DNA of 64,000 nt from Prosthecobacter sp. (lineage in GTDB: Bacteria; Verrucomicrobiota; Verrucomicrobiia; Verrucomicrobiales; Verrucomicrobiaceae), in the NCBI RefSeq assembly GCF_020439865.1, contig NZ_JAGRPF010000147.1, forward strand, positions 18,033 through 82,032, written 5' to 3'. The notes under the pieces are model-generated. The model saw only the letters and a program-made list of their open reading frames with translations, searched no databases and had not been told where the DNA came from. The translations under genes and the position numbers were made by a program. Below are positions 46,101-54,151 of the stretch, one piece after another (the first letter of the stretch is position 1; each line of letters starts with the position of its first letter).

Positions 46101-46987
46101 CGACGCTGCGCGAGTTCATCGACTGGTCGCCCTTCTTCCACTCGTGGGAACTGCGTGGACGCTGGATCGCCGCCGAGAATCGCTTTTCGTCCGCGCATGA
46201 AGACGCCGAGATGAAAGTGAAGGCGGAAGAAGAGGCCGCGAAGCTGTTCAAAAACGCCAACGACCTGCTCGATCGCGTCATCGCCGAGAAACGCTTCACC
46301 CCGCGCGGTGTGTTTGGCTTTTTCCCGGCCAACAGCATCGGCGACGACATCGAAGTCTATGCCGACGACACTCGCAGCAGCGTGAAGACCATCTTCCACA
46401 CGCTGCGCCAGCAGGTGATCAAGAAAGACACACCGAACTACGCGCTCAGCGACTACATCGCGCCGAAGGACAGCGGTCGTGCCGATTACATCGGGGGATT
46501 CGCCGTCGGCATTCATGGAGCGGACGACTTCGCGCGCGAGTTTGAAGCCGCGCACGACCCTTACAGTGCGATCATCGTCAAAGCGCTCGCCGACCGTCTC
46601 GCCGAAGCCTTTGCCGAATACCTGCACAAGCAGACACGCGTGGCCTGGGGTTATGAGAAGCCCGAGGACTTCACCAACGAAGAACTCGTCAAAGAGCGCT
46701 ACCGCGGCATCCGTCCCGCACCTGGCTATCCGTCGCAACCGGACCACACCGAGAAGCCGATCCTCTTCGATCTGCTCGATGCCACGGAGAAAACCGGCGT
46801 CGGTCTCACCGAAAGCATGGCCATGCACCCCGGCAGCGCCGTCAGCGGTCTCTACTTCAGTCATCCCGACTCGCATTACTTCGGCATCAGCGTCGTCGCG
46901 AAGGATCAGGTCGAAGATTACGCGCAGCGCAAAGGTCAGACGATCGAGGAAGCCGAGAAGTGGCTCGGTCCATGGCTGGGGTATTAA
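43181..46987 (+). CDS. metH: Cobalamin-dependent methionine synthase
   Basis: A 1268-residue full-length MetH that methylates homocysteine with methyltetrahydrofolate. Domains in order: homocysteine-binding (1-345) with the zinc Cys336-Cys337 in GGCCGNTP; pterin-binding (about 370-640); cobalamin cap and Rossmann domain (about 670-915) with the cobalt ligand His793 in DVHDIGKN; and the SAM-binding reactivation domain (about 930-1268). The start is the ATG at 43181; a TTG 11 codons upstream is less likely. I see no SAM or cobalamin riboswitch in the short leader. Confidence 0.95.
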   Translation: MPSRPNCRPELEAAMRQRILVIDGAMGTTIRGYKEKGMLDEASARGERFRDNEKDILNNGDILSITRPDIIEDIHRRFLEAGADIIETNTFSATSIAQAEFFREGKKNPEFFQGIIEDKFLNDLAWEINVESARQCRKWADIVAEQTGRKRYVAGAIGPLTVSLSQFPDLSDLSFRYVTFDQVKQAYKHQIRALIAGGVDTLLVETIFDSLNAKTALVAIREVFEEDHIELPVQISAAVGPGGETMISGQVTEAYLNAMRHVKPLSIGLNCSLGPDKMRPFLEELSAKADCFVSAYPNAGMPNPLAPTGFDLLPPDMANYAKDFGGSGFVNIMGGCCGNTPEHIAAIAKAVEGLAPREVPADPHTMRLSGSQPFVLDTREENARPPYLMIGERTNVAGSPKFAKLIKENKLEEAVAIARQQVESGANVIDVCMDEGLIDGVPMMTKFLTLLQTEPEVNKVPIMVDSSKWEIIEAGLKCLQGKGIVNSISLKEGEEKFKEYATKIKQYGAATVVMAFDEQGQAATYDDKIRICERAYRILVDEVGFPPEDIIFDPNILTVATGIEEHNNYALDFINATRWIKHHLPHAKVSGGVSNISFSFRGNNKVREAMHSVFLYHAIKAGMDMGIVNAGMLEVYEEIPQEMLVKVEDVILNRRPDSTEILVDYAEQFKGQAGSAKKAEVDLSWRNESVEKRLEHALLKGITDFINEDTAEALEKLGKPLSVIEGPLMDGMSVVGDLFGAGKMFLPQVVKSARVMKQSVAYLQPYMEAEKLANPAQRSAGKIVLATVKGDVHDIGKNIVGIVLACNGFEVTDMGVMVPCQKILDKAVEIGADVIGLSGLITPSLDEMVHVASEMERLGFKQPLLIGGATTSAAHTAIKIAPKYSGSIVHVLDASRSVPVTTSLLSEDQRADFVKKNEERHIKLREDYGKKKDRQLLTLAESREKAFTCDWSTQEIATPGFTGTKVYEGTDMVATLREFIDWSPFFHSWELRGRWIAAENRFSSAHEDAEMKVKAEEEAAKLFKNANDLLDRVIAEKRFTPRGVFGFFPANSIGDDIEVYADDTRSSVKTIFHTLRQQVIKKDTPNYALSDYIAPKDSGRADYIGGFAVGIHGADDFAREFEAAHDPYSAIIVKALADRLAEAFAEYLHKQTRVAWGYEKPEDFTNEELVKERYRGIRPAPGYPSQPDHTEKPILFDLLDATEKTGVGLTESMAMHPGSAVSGLYFSHPDSHYFGISVVAKDQVEDYAQRKGQTIEEAEKWLGPWLGY

Positions 46988-46999
46988 ACTTGCGCCTCT

Positions 47000-49177
47000 T
47001 CACTGAAACCAGCGGCGGATGCGGTCGAACAAACCGGGCCGTGAAGGCTGTTGCATGCGCTGCGGAGGCGGTGCGGCGTAGCCCTGATGTTCGAGGCAGA
47101 ACCCTTTGGGCACGAGATCGTAAGGGAGAGCCTCTTCATATGCGGTGCCGGCACGTGAGCAACCATCGGTGGCGAGCTGGCTGCTCACGCGGCAAAGCGT
47201 TACTTTGGTGAGCGGTAGGGTGACCTTGGGAACCTTGGTCTTGTAGCCGAGCGCGACAGCTTTCTTCATCACATCAGACCAGATGGGCAGCGCGAGCGTG
47301 CCGCCGTAACCGCCTTCGACAATGGTCTGCGGTTTGTCGAGGCCCACCCACACGCCGCAGCTCACGCGGTCGGTATAGCCTGCGAACCAGGCGTCCTTGT
47401 AATCATTCGTGGTGCCGGTTTTGCCGCCGCCGGGTTCTTTGAAGCCGTACTCGCTGCGCAGGGAGGCGGCGGTGCCGCGATCCAGCACCTGTGCAAGAAG
47501 CGGGCGCATCATGTGAGCCACACTGGGAGTGATGACCTCGGATTCGAGGACGGGCGTCTGGTAAACAACGTTGCCCGCCTTGTCGATGATGCGGTCGATG
47601 AGGAAGGGTCGGCGGCGCAGACCCTGATTGGGGAAGATGCTGATCGCACTGGTGAGCTGGCGCGGATTGCCGCCGATGTTGCCGATGAAGATCTGCGGCG
47701 TGCGGATGGAGGGCTTGCTAAATCCCGCGTTGGTGAGCAGTTCGATCACGCGGTCGAGTCCGGCGTAGTTGCCGAGGCGGATGGTCATCGTGTTACGGCT
47801 TTTGACGAGTCCGTCGGTCAGCGTGGCGAGACCGAGAAACTTGCCGTCCGAATTCTGCGGGCTCCAGCCCGGATCGGCTCCGTCGATCTCGCCGGGCTGG
47901 ATGGGAGCGTCGTTGATGTACGTGCCGGGCATGAAACCCGAGGCGATGCCGGCGGCATAGACGAAGGGCTTCACGGTGGATCCGATCTGGCGTTCGCCCT
48001 GGGTGGCGCGGTTGTACTTGCTGTGCCGGTAGTCGCGCCCACCGACAAGGGCAAGGATGCCGCCGGTTTCATTGTCCTGCATCATAAGCGCCGACTGAAG
48101 GTAGGGTGTGGAGGAAATCTCCTGCGAGCCGTCCCATGTGTTGTCAAAGTCCGCCTTTTTCGGGTGCCGGTAGCCCCGCATTTTTTCCACGGCGGTGAGG
48201 CGTTTTTCAACGGCTGCTTCGGCGGCGTCCTGCAGATCCTTGTTCAAGGTGGTGAAGACCTGCAATCCGCCGTCCTCGATCTCTTGTTCCTCCAGAATCA
48301 GATCAAGGTCGCGACGTACGGTGTCGAGTGCGTAGCCGCCCTGGCTTTGAAACGCGGGTTGCGCATGGAGGGCGATGTCCGCGTAGCGTGCGGCGATTTC
48401 TTCCTCAGGAGTGATGGCTTTTGTCTCCAGCATGCGCTTGAGCACGGTGTCACGTTCCTTGATGGCGCCTTCGTAATTGCGGAAGGGCGAGAAGCGCACG
48501 GGACTGCGGATGATGCCCGCGATCATGGCAGCTTCGCTGAGGTTGAGCTGGCTGGCATGCTTGCCGAAGAGAACCTGGCTGGCCCGTTGCACGCCATAGA
48601 TCCCGGGGCCGTAGAAAATGCGGTTGATGTAGTGCTCGATGATCTGGTCTTTCGTGCAGGCCTTCTCGATGCGGCGTGCCAGCATCATCTCCACCAGCTT
48701 GCGGTGCAGGCTGCGATCATCCAGATCGGGGTAGCTGTTGCGTGCGAGCTGCATCGTCAGCGTGCTCGCGCCCTGAACCACGCGCATGTCCTTGAGATTG
48801 CGAACCGCGGCACGGATCACGCCCCAGTAGTCGATGCCGTGGTGCTGGTAGAAGCGTGAGTCCTCGCGTGCGATCAGCGCCTTGATGAACCAGGGAGAAA
48901 CCTCGCTCAGGGGCACGATGATTCGGTTCTCACCGTGCATGCGACCGAGGACTTCCCCCTTGTAGTCCATCACGACGGTGCGTTCCGGCATCTGCCCCAG
49001 TTTGGTGAGATCGTAGGCTTTCGCCAGATGGCTGTAGATGCCGATGACCACGGCCGCCGCGAGCGTGCAAAGCAGCGACGTTCCCATGACGAAAATCGCA
49101 AACAGCCGCTTGAACGACTGCCAGCGCGAAAAGGTGCGCGGCGGCGGCAGATGGGCTGCAGGTTGCTTCTTTTTCAT
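47000..49177 (-). CDS. Class A penicillin-binding protein (bifunctional glycosyltransferase/transpeptidase)
   Basis: A 725-residue membrane-anchored peptidoglycan synthase. Membrane helix at about 25-48; GT51 domain at about 85-260 with catalytic Glu105 in REDSRFYQHHG; transpeptidase with Ser400 in STVK, SRN at 460-462 and KTG at 586-588. The C-terminus is short and basic with Pro. It is similar to PBP1A/MrcA. The start is the ATG at 49177; a TTG 11 codons upstream is the alternative. It is convergent with metH, 12 bases apart. Confidence 0.93.
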   Translation of the reverse strand: MKKKQPAAHLPPPRTFSRWQSFKRLFAIFVMGTSLLCTLAAAVVIGIYSHLAKAYDLTKLGQMPERTVVMDYKGEVLGRMHGENRIIVPLSEVSPWFIKALIAREDSRFYQHHGIDYWGVIRAAVRNLKDMRVVQGASTLTMQLARNSYPDLDDRSLHRKLVEMMLARRIEKACTKDQIIEHYINRIFYGPGIYGVQRASQVLFGKHASQLNLSEAAMIAGIIRSPVRFSPFRNYEGAIKERDTVLKRMLETKAITPEEEIAARYADIALHAQPAFQSQGGYALDTVRRDLDLILEEQEIEDGGLQVFTTLNKDLQDAAEAAVEKRLTAVEKMRGYRHPKKADFDNTWDGSQEISSTPYLQSALMMQDNETGGILALVGGRDYRHSKYNRATQGERQIGSTVKPFVYAAGIASGFMPGTYINDAPIQPGEIDGADPGWSPQNSDGKFLGLATLTDGLVKSRNTMTIRLGNYAGLDRVIELLTNAGFSKPSIRTPQIFIGNIGGNPRQLTSAISIFPNQGLRRRPFLIDRIIDKAGNVVYQTPVLESEVITPSVAHMMRPLLAQVLDRGTAASLRSEYGFKEPGGGKTGTTNDYKDAWFAGYTDRVSCGVWVGLDKPQTIVEGGYGGTLALPIWSDVMKKAVALGYKTKVPKVTLPLTKVTLCRVSSQLATDGCSRAGTAYEEALPYDLVPKGFCLEHQGYAAPPPQRMQQPSRPGLFDRIRRWFQ

Positions 49178-49319
49178 GCGGCGGTCATGGGGTCGCTGTT
49201 TTTTGATCAAAGATCAAGCTTCAGACGATGAACTCCGTGTGAACTTCGATTTCATCTTTGTTCGTGACATTCGCCCGGTTGGTCCCGTACCATGCGCTCG
49301 AATTGCATTCTATCCGACC

Positions 49320-50444
49320 ATGAAACTCACCGCACTGCTTCTGCTCATTGCCACCGGTCTCTCTGCCGCTCCGGTCGCCGCCTCGAAACTCATCGAATCG
49401 CCGCAGACCGGCGGTCTGCAGATCAAGTCCCTCAGCTCGATCAGCTTCGGCCCGGGAGGCCTGCTGCTCGCGGCGGAACCCGCCACCGCCAGCGTGGTCG
49501 CCATCGAGACCGGCGACGTCGGCCCCGCGAAGGCCACGCTGACGAAGCCCGTGGCTGACATTGCCGTGGTGATTGGTGACGGCCTTGGCGCGAAGAAGGA
49601 AGATATCACCATCAAGGACCTCGCCGTGAACCCCGCCAGCGGCCGCATCTACCTCGCCGTGCAACGCCGGCCGGACAATGCCGTCCTCATTGTCACCGTT
49701 GATGCCGCCGGCAAGGTGGCACCGTTGAATCTCGACAATCTCCCCTGGGTGCGCGTCACGCTGCCCGGCGGTACCATCAGCAAGGTCACCAACATCACCG
49801 ATGTCGCCTTCGACAAGGACCGCATCTTTGCCACCGGCACCTGCAACGAGGAGTTTGCCTCCCGCATCTTCACCATCCCCGTGCCGGTCAAAAACGGCGC
49901 CACCGCCAGCGTCTTCAGCGCTGAGACTTATCACGTCGCTCATCGCAAGTGGGAGACGAAGGCACCCATCCAGAGCTTCATTCCCTATTCCTCCGGCGAC
50001 GACACCTATGTCGTGGGCGCCTTTGCCTGCACGCCCGTGGCCAAGTTCAAGGTGGACGACATCCAGAGCGGGGCGCAGGTCAAAGGTGTGAGTACTGTCG
50101 AACTTGGCAGCGGCAACCGCCCCGTCGATCTCTTCAGCTACACGGACAAGAGCGGCAAGGACTGGCTCGTGGTGCAGACACAGCGCTTCAAGCAGAACAG
50201 CTTCGGCCCCAGCAAGCTGTGGGCGGCACGTGTCAGCATGGACTACCTCGACGCGAACGAGCCCGGCAAGACCAACGAGAACGCCACCCGACGCGACGAA
50301 AAGCAGCACGAGGGTCCGAAGGGCATCGAGATCGTGGACACGCTCTTCGGTGCCGTGCAGGTGGACAAGCTCAGCAACTCCGAGGCCGTCGTCTTGCGCG
50401 ACAATGAAGGCGCCCTGAGCCTCGAAATCGCTGCGCTGCCATGA
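49320..50444 (+). CDS. Exported propeller-like protein of unknown function
   Basis: A 374-residue protein with a signal peptide (1-18) and repeated strand-rich segments (SSISFGPGGLLLAAEPAT, IKDLAVNPASGRIYLAVQ, VAFDKDRIFATGT), consistent with a beta-propeller. No active-site motif is seen. The ATG at 49320 is preferred because it gives the signal peptide; the open frame upstream overlaps the divergent PBP gene. It lies 79 bases before another secreted gene. Confidence 0.7.
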   Translation: MKLTALLLLIATGLSAAPVAASKLIESPQTGGLQIKSLSSISFGPGGLLLAAEPATASVVAIETGDVGPAKATLTKPVADIAVVIGDGLGAKKEDITIKDLAVNPASGRIYLAVQRRPDNAVLIVTVDAAGKVAPLNLDNLPWVRVTLPGGTISKVTNITDVAFDKDRIFATGTCNEEFASRIFTIPVPVKNGATASVFSAETYHVAHRKWETKAPIQSFIPYSSGDDTYVVGAFACTPVAKFKVDDIQSGAQVKGVSTVELGSGNRPVDLFSYTDKSGKDWLVVQTQRFKQNSFGPSKLWAARVSMDYLDANEPGKTNENATRRDEKQHEGPKGIEIVDTLFGAVQVDKLSNSEAVVLRDNEGALSLEIAALP

Positions 50445-50523
50445 AGATGTGGTGATCGGGAGTTTTTTGAATCGCTCACGAGACGCTGATATGACGCTGA
50501 TGACTTGTTGGAATCGGCGTCTC

Positions 50524-51528
50524 ATGAGCGTCGTGTCAGCGGTTTTATTGCTCTTCTCGTCGTGGTCTGGTGCTGAAGAGGCTCACATGAGCACGACGGG
50601 GCAGGTCGAGGCGACCGGCACTGATCTGCGCGTCTTCCGGGGCGATGCGAAGTCGCCGCTCTTCGGCCGTGTCACACGTGACGGAGACTCCGTTCGTTTC
50701 GCACCCGTGCTGCCCTTCGTCGTCGGAGAATCCTACCGCGTCGAAGTTCGCTCCGCTGCGGGTGCATGGACCACGCTGAAACTGCTCGTCCCTCAACCGG
50801 AAACGGAAGTTCCAGCTGTCACCATCACACCGTCGCCTGCTGTGCTGCCGGCCAACGCATTGAAGCTCTACCTGCACTTCAGCCATCCCATGGAGCAAGG
50901 TGTGTTTCTTGATCGCATCACCCTGCATCGTCAGGACGAAAGCATCGTGGAAGGGCCGTTTCGTGAAACGGAGTTGTGGTCGCCGGACGGCAAGCGCCTG
51001 ACGCTCTGGCTCCATCCTGGCCGGCAGAAGACCGGGGTGAATCTCAATGTGGATGAAGGCCCGGTGCTGACGAAAGGGGAGACATATTCTCTGAAGATTG
51101 CCGCCTCGTGGCGTTCGGACAAAGGCGTGGCCTTGGGAAAGGAAACCGCGTTTGCCATCACTACGGCTGGTGCAGATCACACCAGCCCTGATCCGAAGCG
51201 CTGGCAGATTGTCGAGCCGAAAGCCGGAGGACGGGAACCGTTGAAGGTTGTTTTTGATGAAGCGCTCGATTCCGCGATGCTCGCTTCTGCGTTGAGTGTG
51301 ACTCGTGCCAAAGTGCGGCTTTCCGGTGCGGTGCAGGTCGCTGCTGACGCACGTTCATGGTCGTTTACGCCGGACGATAAATGGATTGCGGGGGCATGGC
51401 TGCTGGAGGTCGATCCATTGCTCGAAGATCTCGCTGGGAACAATCTTCTGCATCCGTTTGAAGTGGACCGCGAGGAGCCTGTCAAAACCGTGCCGCTGAC
51501 TGTGGTGAGATTCGAGGTGCGTGGGTGA
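50524..51528 (+). CDS. Exported protein with Ig-like (Big_5-type) domains
   Basis: About 334 residues from the ATG at 50524, with a signal peptide (MSVVSAVLLLFSSWSG). Two beta-sandwich units resemble the SbsA/Big_5 Ig-like fold: one with LKLYLHFSHPMEQG and one with LKVVFDEALDSAML and DLAGNNL. ATGs at 50491 and 50500 are alternative starts. Function is unknown; such domains often sit in adhesins or carbohydrate-related envelope proteins. Confidence 0.65.
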   Translation: MSVVSAVLLLFSSWSGAEEAHMSTTGQVEATGTDLRVFRGDAKSPLFGRVTRDGDSVRFAPVLPFVVGESYRVEVRSAAGAWTTLKLLVPQPETEVPAVTITPSPAVLPANALKLYLHFSHPMEQGVFLDRITLHRQDESIVEGPFRETELWSPDGKRLTLWLHPGRQKTGVNLNVDEGPVLTKGETYSLKIAASWRSDKGVALGKETAFAITTAGADHTSPDPKRWQIVEPKAGGREPLKVVFDEALDSAMLASALSVTRAKVRLSGAVQVAADARSWSFTPDDKWIAGAWLLEVDPLLEDLAGNNLLHPFEVDREEPVKTVPLTVVRFEVRG

Positions 51529-51660
51529 CGGGCGGAAGGCATTGAAAGAGCATCGTGACGGATTTACCTGCTCTTGTGGTGTGTTGAGATTGTCAGATTC
51601 ATTCAGGGGCGGGGGTGATCCAGTTGAAGAACATCGAGTTTGGGCCCAGTGGATGACTCG

Positions 51661-52146
51661 ATGTCCGAGCCCGTTTCGACTCCTGATCTCTTTTCGCCCC
51701 ATCGCCGCTGGGCGTTGGCGGGCGGTGTCCCGTCGTCCACTCCGGTGCCACCTGAGGCACCTGATGCGACGGCTGGTCTGGAGCTGTTTCGACATGCTGA
51801 TGCGGAAAATGAAGATGGGTATGAGCGCTGGAGGCAAGAGAGAGCTCATGAACGTGCATTGCAGGAGTCGGCGAGACGGTCAGAAGAGCTTCCGGCACAG
51901 GCGGATGACGCGGGTTATGCTGCGTGGAAGACGGAGGCTGAAGATGCGAAACGGGCTTTTGAAAAACGCTGGGGAGTGCCGCTGGGCAGGCGGGTGCGGG
52001 TGCGGCTGAGTGGAGAGCTGCGTGAGCGCGAAGGATTGCTGCGTTTGACGGAAGAATCTCCCTGGAGTGGAAACCCTCTTTTCCTCCGGCTGGGCGCAGA
52101 CGTGTTTGAGGCCGGACGGATCGAGAGCCTCGTGCGGGTGGATTGA
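51661..52146 (+). CDS. Small charged cytoplasmic protein of unknown function
   Basis: A 161-residue protein (ATG at 51661) without signal peptide. Residues about 45-110 form a highly charged Arg/Glu helix (DGYERWRQERAHERAL), and the C-terminal third has beta strands (VRVRLSGELREREGLLRL). It is convergent with the desaturase gene. The family is not recognised. Confidence is limited because the charged middle could also arise in GC-rich DNA by chance, but the whole frame reads as one protein. Confidence 0.5.
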   Translation: MSEPVSTPDLFSPHRRWALAGGVPSSTPVPPEAPDATAGLELFRHADAENEDGYERWRQERAHERALQESARRSEELPAQADDAGYAAWKTEAEDAKRAFEKRWGVPLGRRVRVRLSGELREREGLLRLTEESPWSGNPLFLRLGADVFEAGRIESLVRVD

Positions 52147-52167
52147 ACCCGCCTGCGAAATCCGTGA

Positions 52168-53328
52168 TTATGACCGCTTTTCCGGTGTGGCGACATGGCC
52201 GCCTTCGTTCTCGAAGTTCTGCACTGCGGCTTTCTCGCCCTGCACGGCTTTGGCGGCGGCCTGTTCGCGGCGCACTTCACGCATGCGGCGGTAACCGACG
52301 AGTTTGTTCAGCTGCTCGTCCCACAGGCGGTAGGCCAGGGATTTGAGGCTGGTGCGGATGGTGATTGGTTTGACCTGCTGGAAGACGGGGTGCGAGTGGT
52401 GGCAGCGCTCGAGGTTGTAGTTCGGAATGCGTGAACTGAGGTGATGGATGTGGTGGAAGCCGATGTTTCCGGAGAACCACTGAAGAATGCGGGGGAGCTT
52501 GTAGAAGGAGGAGCCCTGCAGGGCGGCGGCGGTGTAGTCCCAGTCTTCGTGGCGCTCCCAGTAGGCGTCTTCAAACTGATGCTGGATGTAGAAAAGCCAC
52601 ACGCCAAAGACACCGGCGACGCCGGTGATGATGGCCTGAAGGATGAGGTAGGTACCCAGTCCGAAGACCCAGGAGAGAGCGGTGATCATGCCGAAAAGGG
52701 CAAGGTTCATGTACCACACGGAACGGCGCTCGCGTGTGTCCCCGCGGCTGTTGGGGATGCGCTGCAGCACCACAAAGAGAACGAATGGGGCGATGACGAA
52801 GAGGATGATCGGATTGCGCGCGAGCTTGTAGGCAAAGCGTTTCCAGCGGGAGGACTCGAGATACTCCTGCACGGTCATGGTCCAGACGTCGCCGATGCCA
52901 CGGCGGTCGAGATCGCCGGTGGTGGCATGGTGAAGCGAGTGCTCCCAGCGCCACTGGTAGTAGGGGGTGAAGGTGAGCACGCCGGTGATAAAACCGATGA
53001 TGTCATTGGCGAGGCGGGAGCGAAGGAAGGAGCCGTGACCACAGTCGTGAAAGATGATGAAGACGCGAACGAGAAGGGCTCCGGCGAGCACGGCGAGCGG
53101 AGCGACGATCCACCAGGAGATGCTCAGAAAGTGGTACATGAGAACCCAGAGCGCGACATAAGGGACGAGGGTGTTCACCAACTGCCAGGTGGCGCGCCAG
53201 GTAGACGACTGCTGGTATTCCGCCACGATGGCCTTCCACTCCTTCACCGTAGGGAAGCGCATGGAGCCAGAGGCCGGGTCCGAAGTGCCAGGCTGAGATG
53301 TCATGGGAATGGCTGGCATGGTTGTCAT
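52168..53328 (-). CDS. Fatty acid desaturase (membrane, acyl-lipid type)
   Basis: A 386-residue membrane di-iron enzyme that introduces double bonds into acyl chains. The three histidine boxes are present: HDCGH (94-98), HSLHH (130-134) and HHIHH (292-296). Hydrophobic segments lie before, between and after boxes as expected. Related to DesA-type desaturases. The partner electron carrier is not adjacent. The start is the ATG at 53328. Confidence 0.92.
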   Translation of the reverse strand: MTTMPAIPMTSQPGTSDPASGSMRFPTVKEWKAIVAEYQQSSTWRATWQLVNTLVPYVALWVLMYHFLSISWWIVAPLAVLAGALLVRVFIIFHDCGHGSFLRSRLANDIIGFITGVLTFTPYYQWRWEHSLHHATTGDLDRRGIGDVWTMTVQEYLESSRWKRFAYKLARNPIILFVIAPFVLFVVLQRIPNSRGDTRERRSVWYMNLALFGMITALSWVFGLGTYLILQAIITGVAGVFGVWLFYIQHQFEDAYWERHEDWDYTAAALQGSSFYKLPRILQWFSGNIGFHHIHHLSSRIPNYNLERCHHSHPVFQQVKPITIRTSLKSLAYRLWDEQLNKLVGYRRMREVRREQAAAKAVQGEKAAVQNFENEGGHVATPEKRS

Positions 53329-53572
53329 TTAAAATGGGGGCGAAGGCGGGACTGGTCAACAAGGGGGTCGCTTCAAGGAACATTGGATGAGATAGGGGGT
53401 GGAAAGCAAAAGTCACCCACCCAATGGAATGCCCTGCATAGGGCGCACCCGAAGGGCGCTGTCTTACTCATCATACGCCTGAGCGTCGAGCCTGGGGGTG
53501 ATCTTTACCCTCGGAGACGCAAGCGTTGGGCAGACGACACCCAATGGGCCGTTCTTTGAGGAACCCGGATCC
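53329..53572. other. Intergenic stretch with small hairpins, no gene seen
   Basis: 244 bases between the DUF2726 and desaturase genes. It holds GCCCT-GCAT-AGGGC near 53430 and TGAGGA-ACCCGGA-TCCTCA near 53557, both perfect but short stems. No coding frame or tRNA is visible. One hairpin may terminate the DUF2726 transcript. Confidence 0.4.
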
Positions 53573-54019
53573 TCAGGTTTCTAAGGCTGCCGCGCGCTGA
53601 TGCCAGGCCGCAGTTAGTTTGTGAACGAGGGTGTCGATCTGGTCGATCTCCTTCGCATGAACGTGCACGAGCGGAACGCCCGTGGATTGAAGGACATCGT
53701 TAACCAGTTTGCGGTCGCGCATTCTTCGGCTGGACTTCTCGGCGCTGTTGTCGTCATCTTCGAACTCAATGGCGAGCATGGGGAGCCAGTCCTCCTTCCG
53801 GTAAATGAAGAAATCGATGTGTCGCTGACAGATCTTCTGAAAGCCTGCGAGAGCCTCGTCGTGGAGGAAGTCCGTCAGGCGCGGTTTGCATTGGATGTGG
53901 CAGCGCTGGTGGGAGAGGTTTTCGAGGCAGGCCAAAAAGAGAGATTCAGAACGGGTCAGAAGGGGTTGCGAGATAGGGCGGGCGGGCGCGTTGTCTGGAG
54001 CCTGGGGGGTGGGCTGCAT
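53573..54019 (-). CDS. DUF2726 domain protein
   Basis: A 148-residue protein from the ATG at 54019 (a TTG at 54070 would add 17 residues). Its core resembles DUF2726, a restriction-endonuclease-like fold: FFIYRKEDWLPMLAIEFEDDD and RKLVNDVLQSTGVPLVHV. Catalytic Asp/Glu residues may be present in IEFEDDD, but nuclease activity is not shown. It is divergent from the Y-family polymerase, and the shared gap contains a probable LexA box, so it may also be damage-inducible. Confidence 0.75.
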   Translation of the reverse strand: MQPTPQAPDNAPARPISQPLLTRSESLFLACLENLSHQRCHIQCKPRLTDFLHDEALAGFQKICQRHIDFFIYRKEDWLPMLAIEFEDDDNSAEKSSRRMRDRKLVNDVLQSTGVPLVHVHAKEIDQIDTLVHKLTAAWHQRAAALET

Positions 54020-54102
54020 AAGGAGACAGTTATGACCATTATGGTAAATCGCAATCGTGGATTGATTCAAAGGTGGCGGGGCTAGTTAAATGCGAATTTA
54101 CA

Positions 54103-54116
54103 TGTTCCATTGAACA
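54103..54116. promoter_or_regulatory. Probable LexA box (SOS operator)
   Basis: TGTTC-CATT-GAACA, extended by flanking A and T to a perfect 6+4+6 palindrome (54102-54117). This matches TGTTC-N4-GAACA, the motif I recall as published for Verrucomicrobia LexA. It lies 35 bases before the ATG of the Y-family polymerase and 83 bases from the divergent DUF2726 start, so it can control both. Confidence 0.75.
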
Positions 54117-54151
54117 TTTTACGGTGGTGGGCATTCTTCCACGAGTCACTC

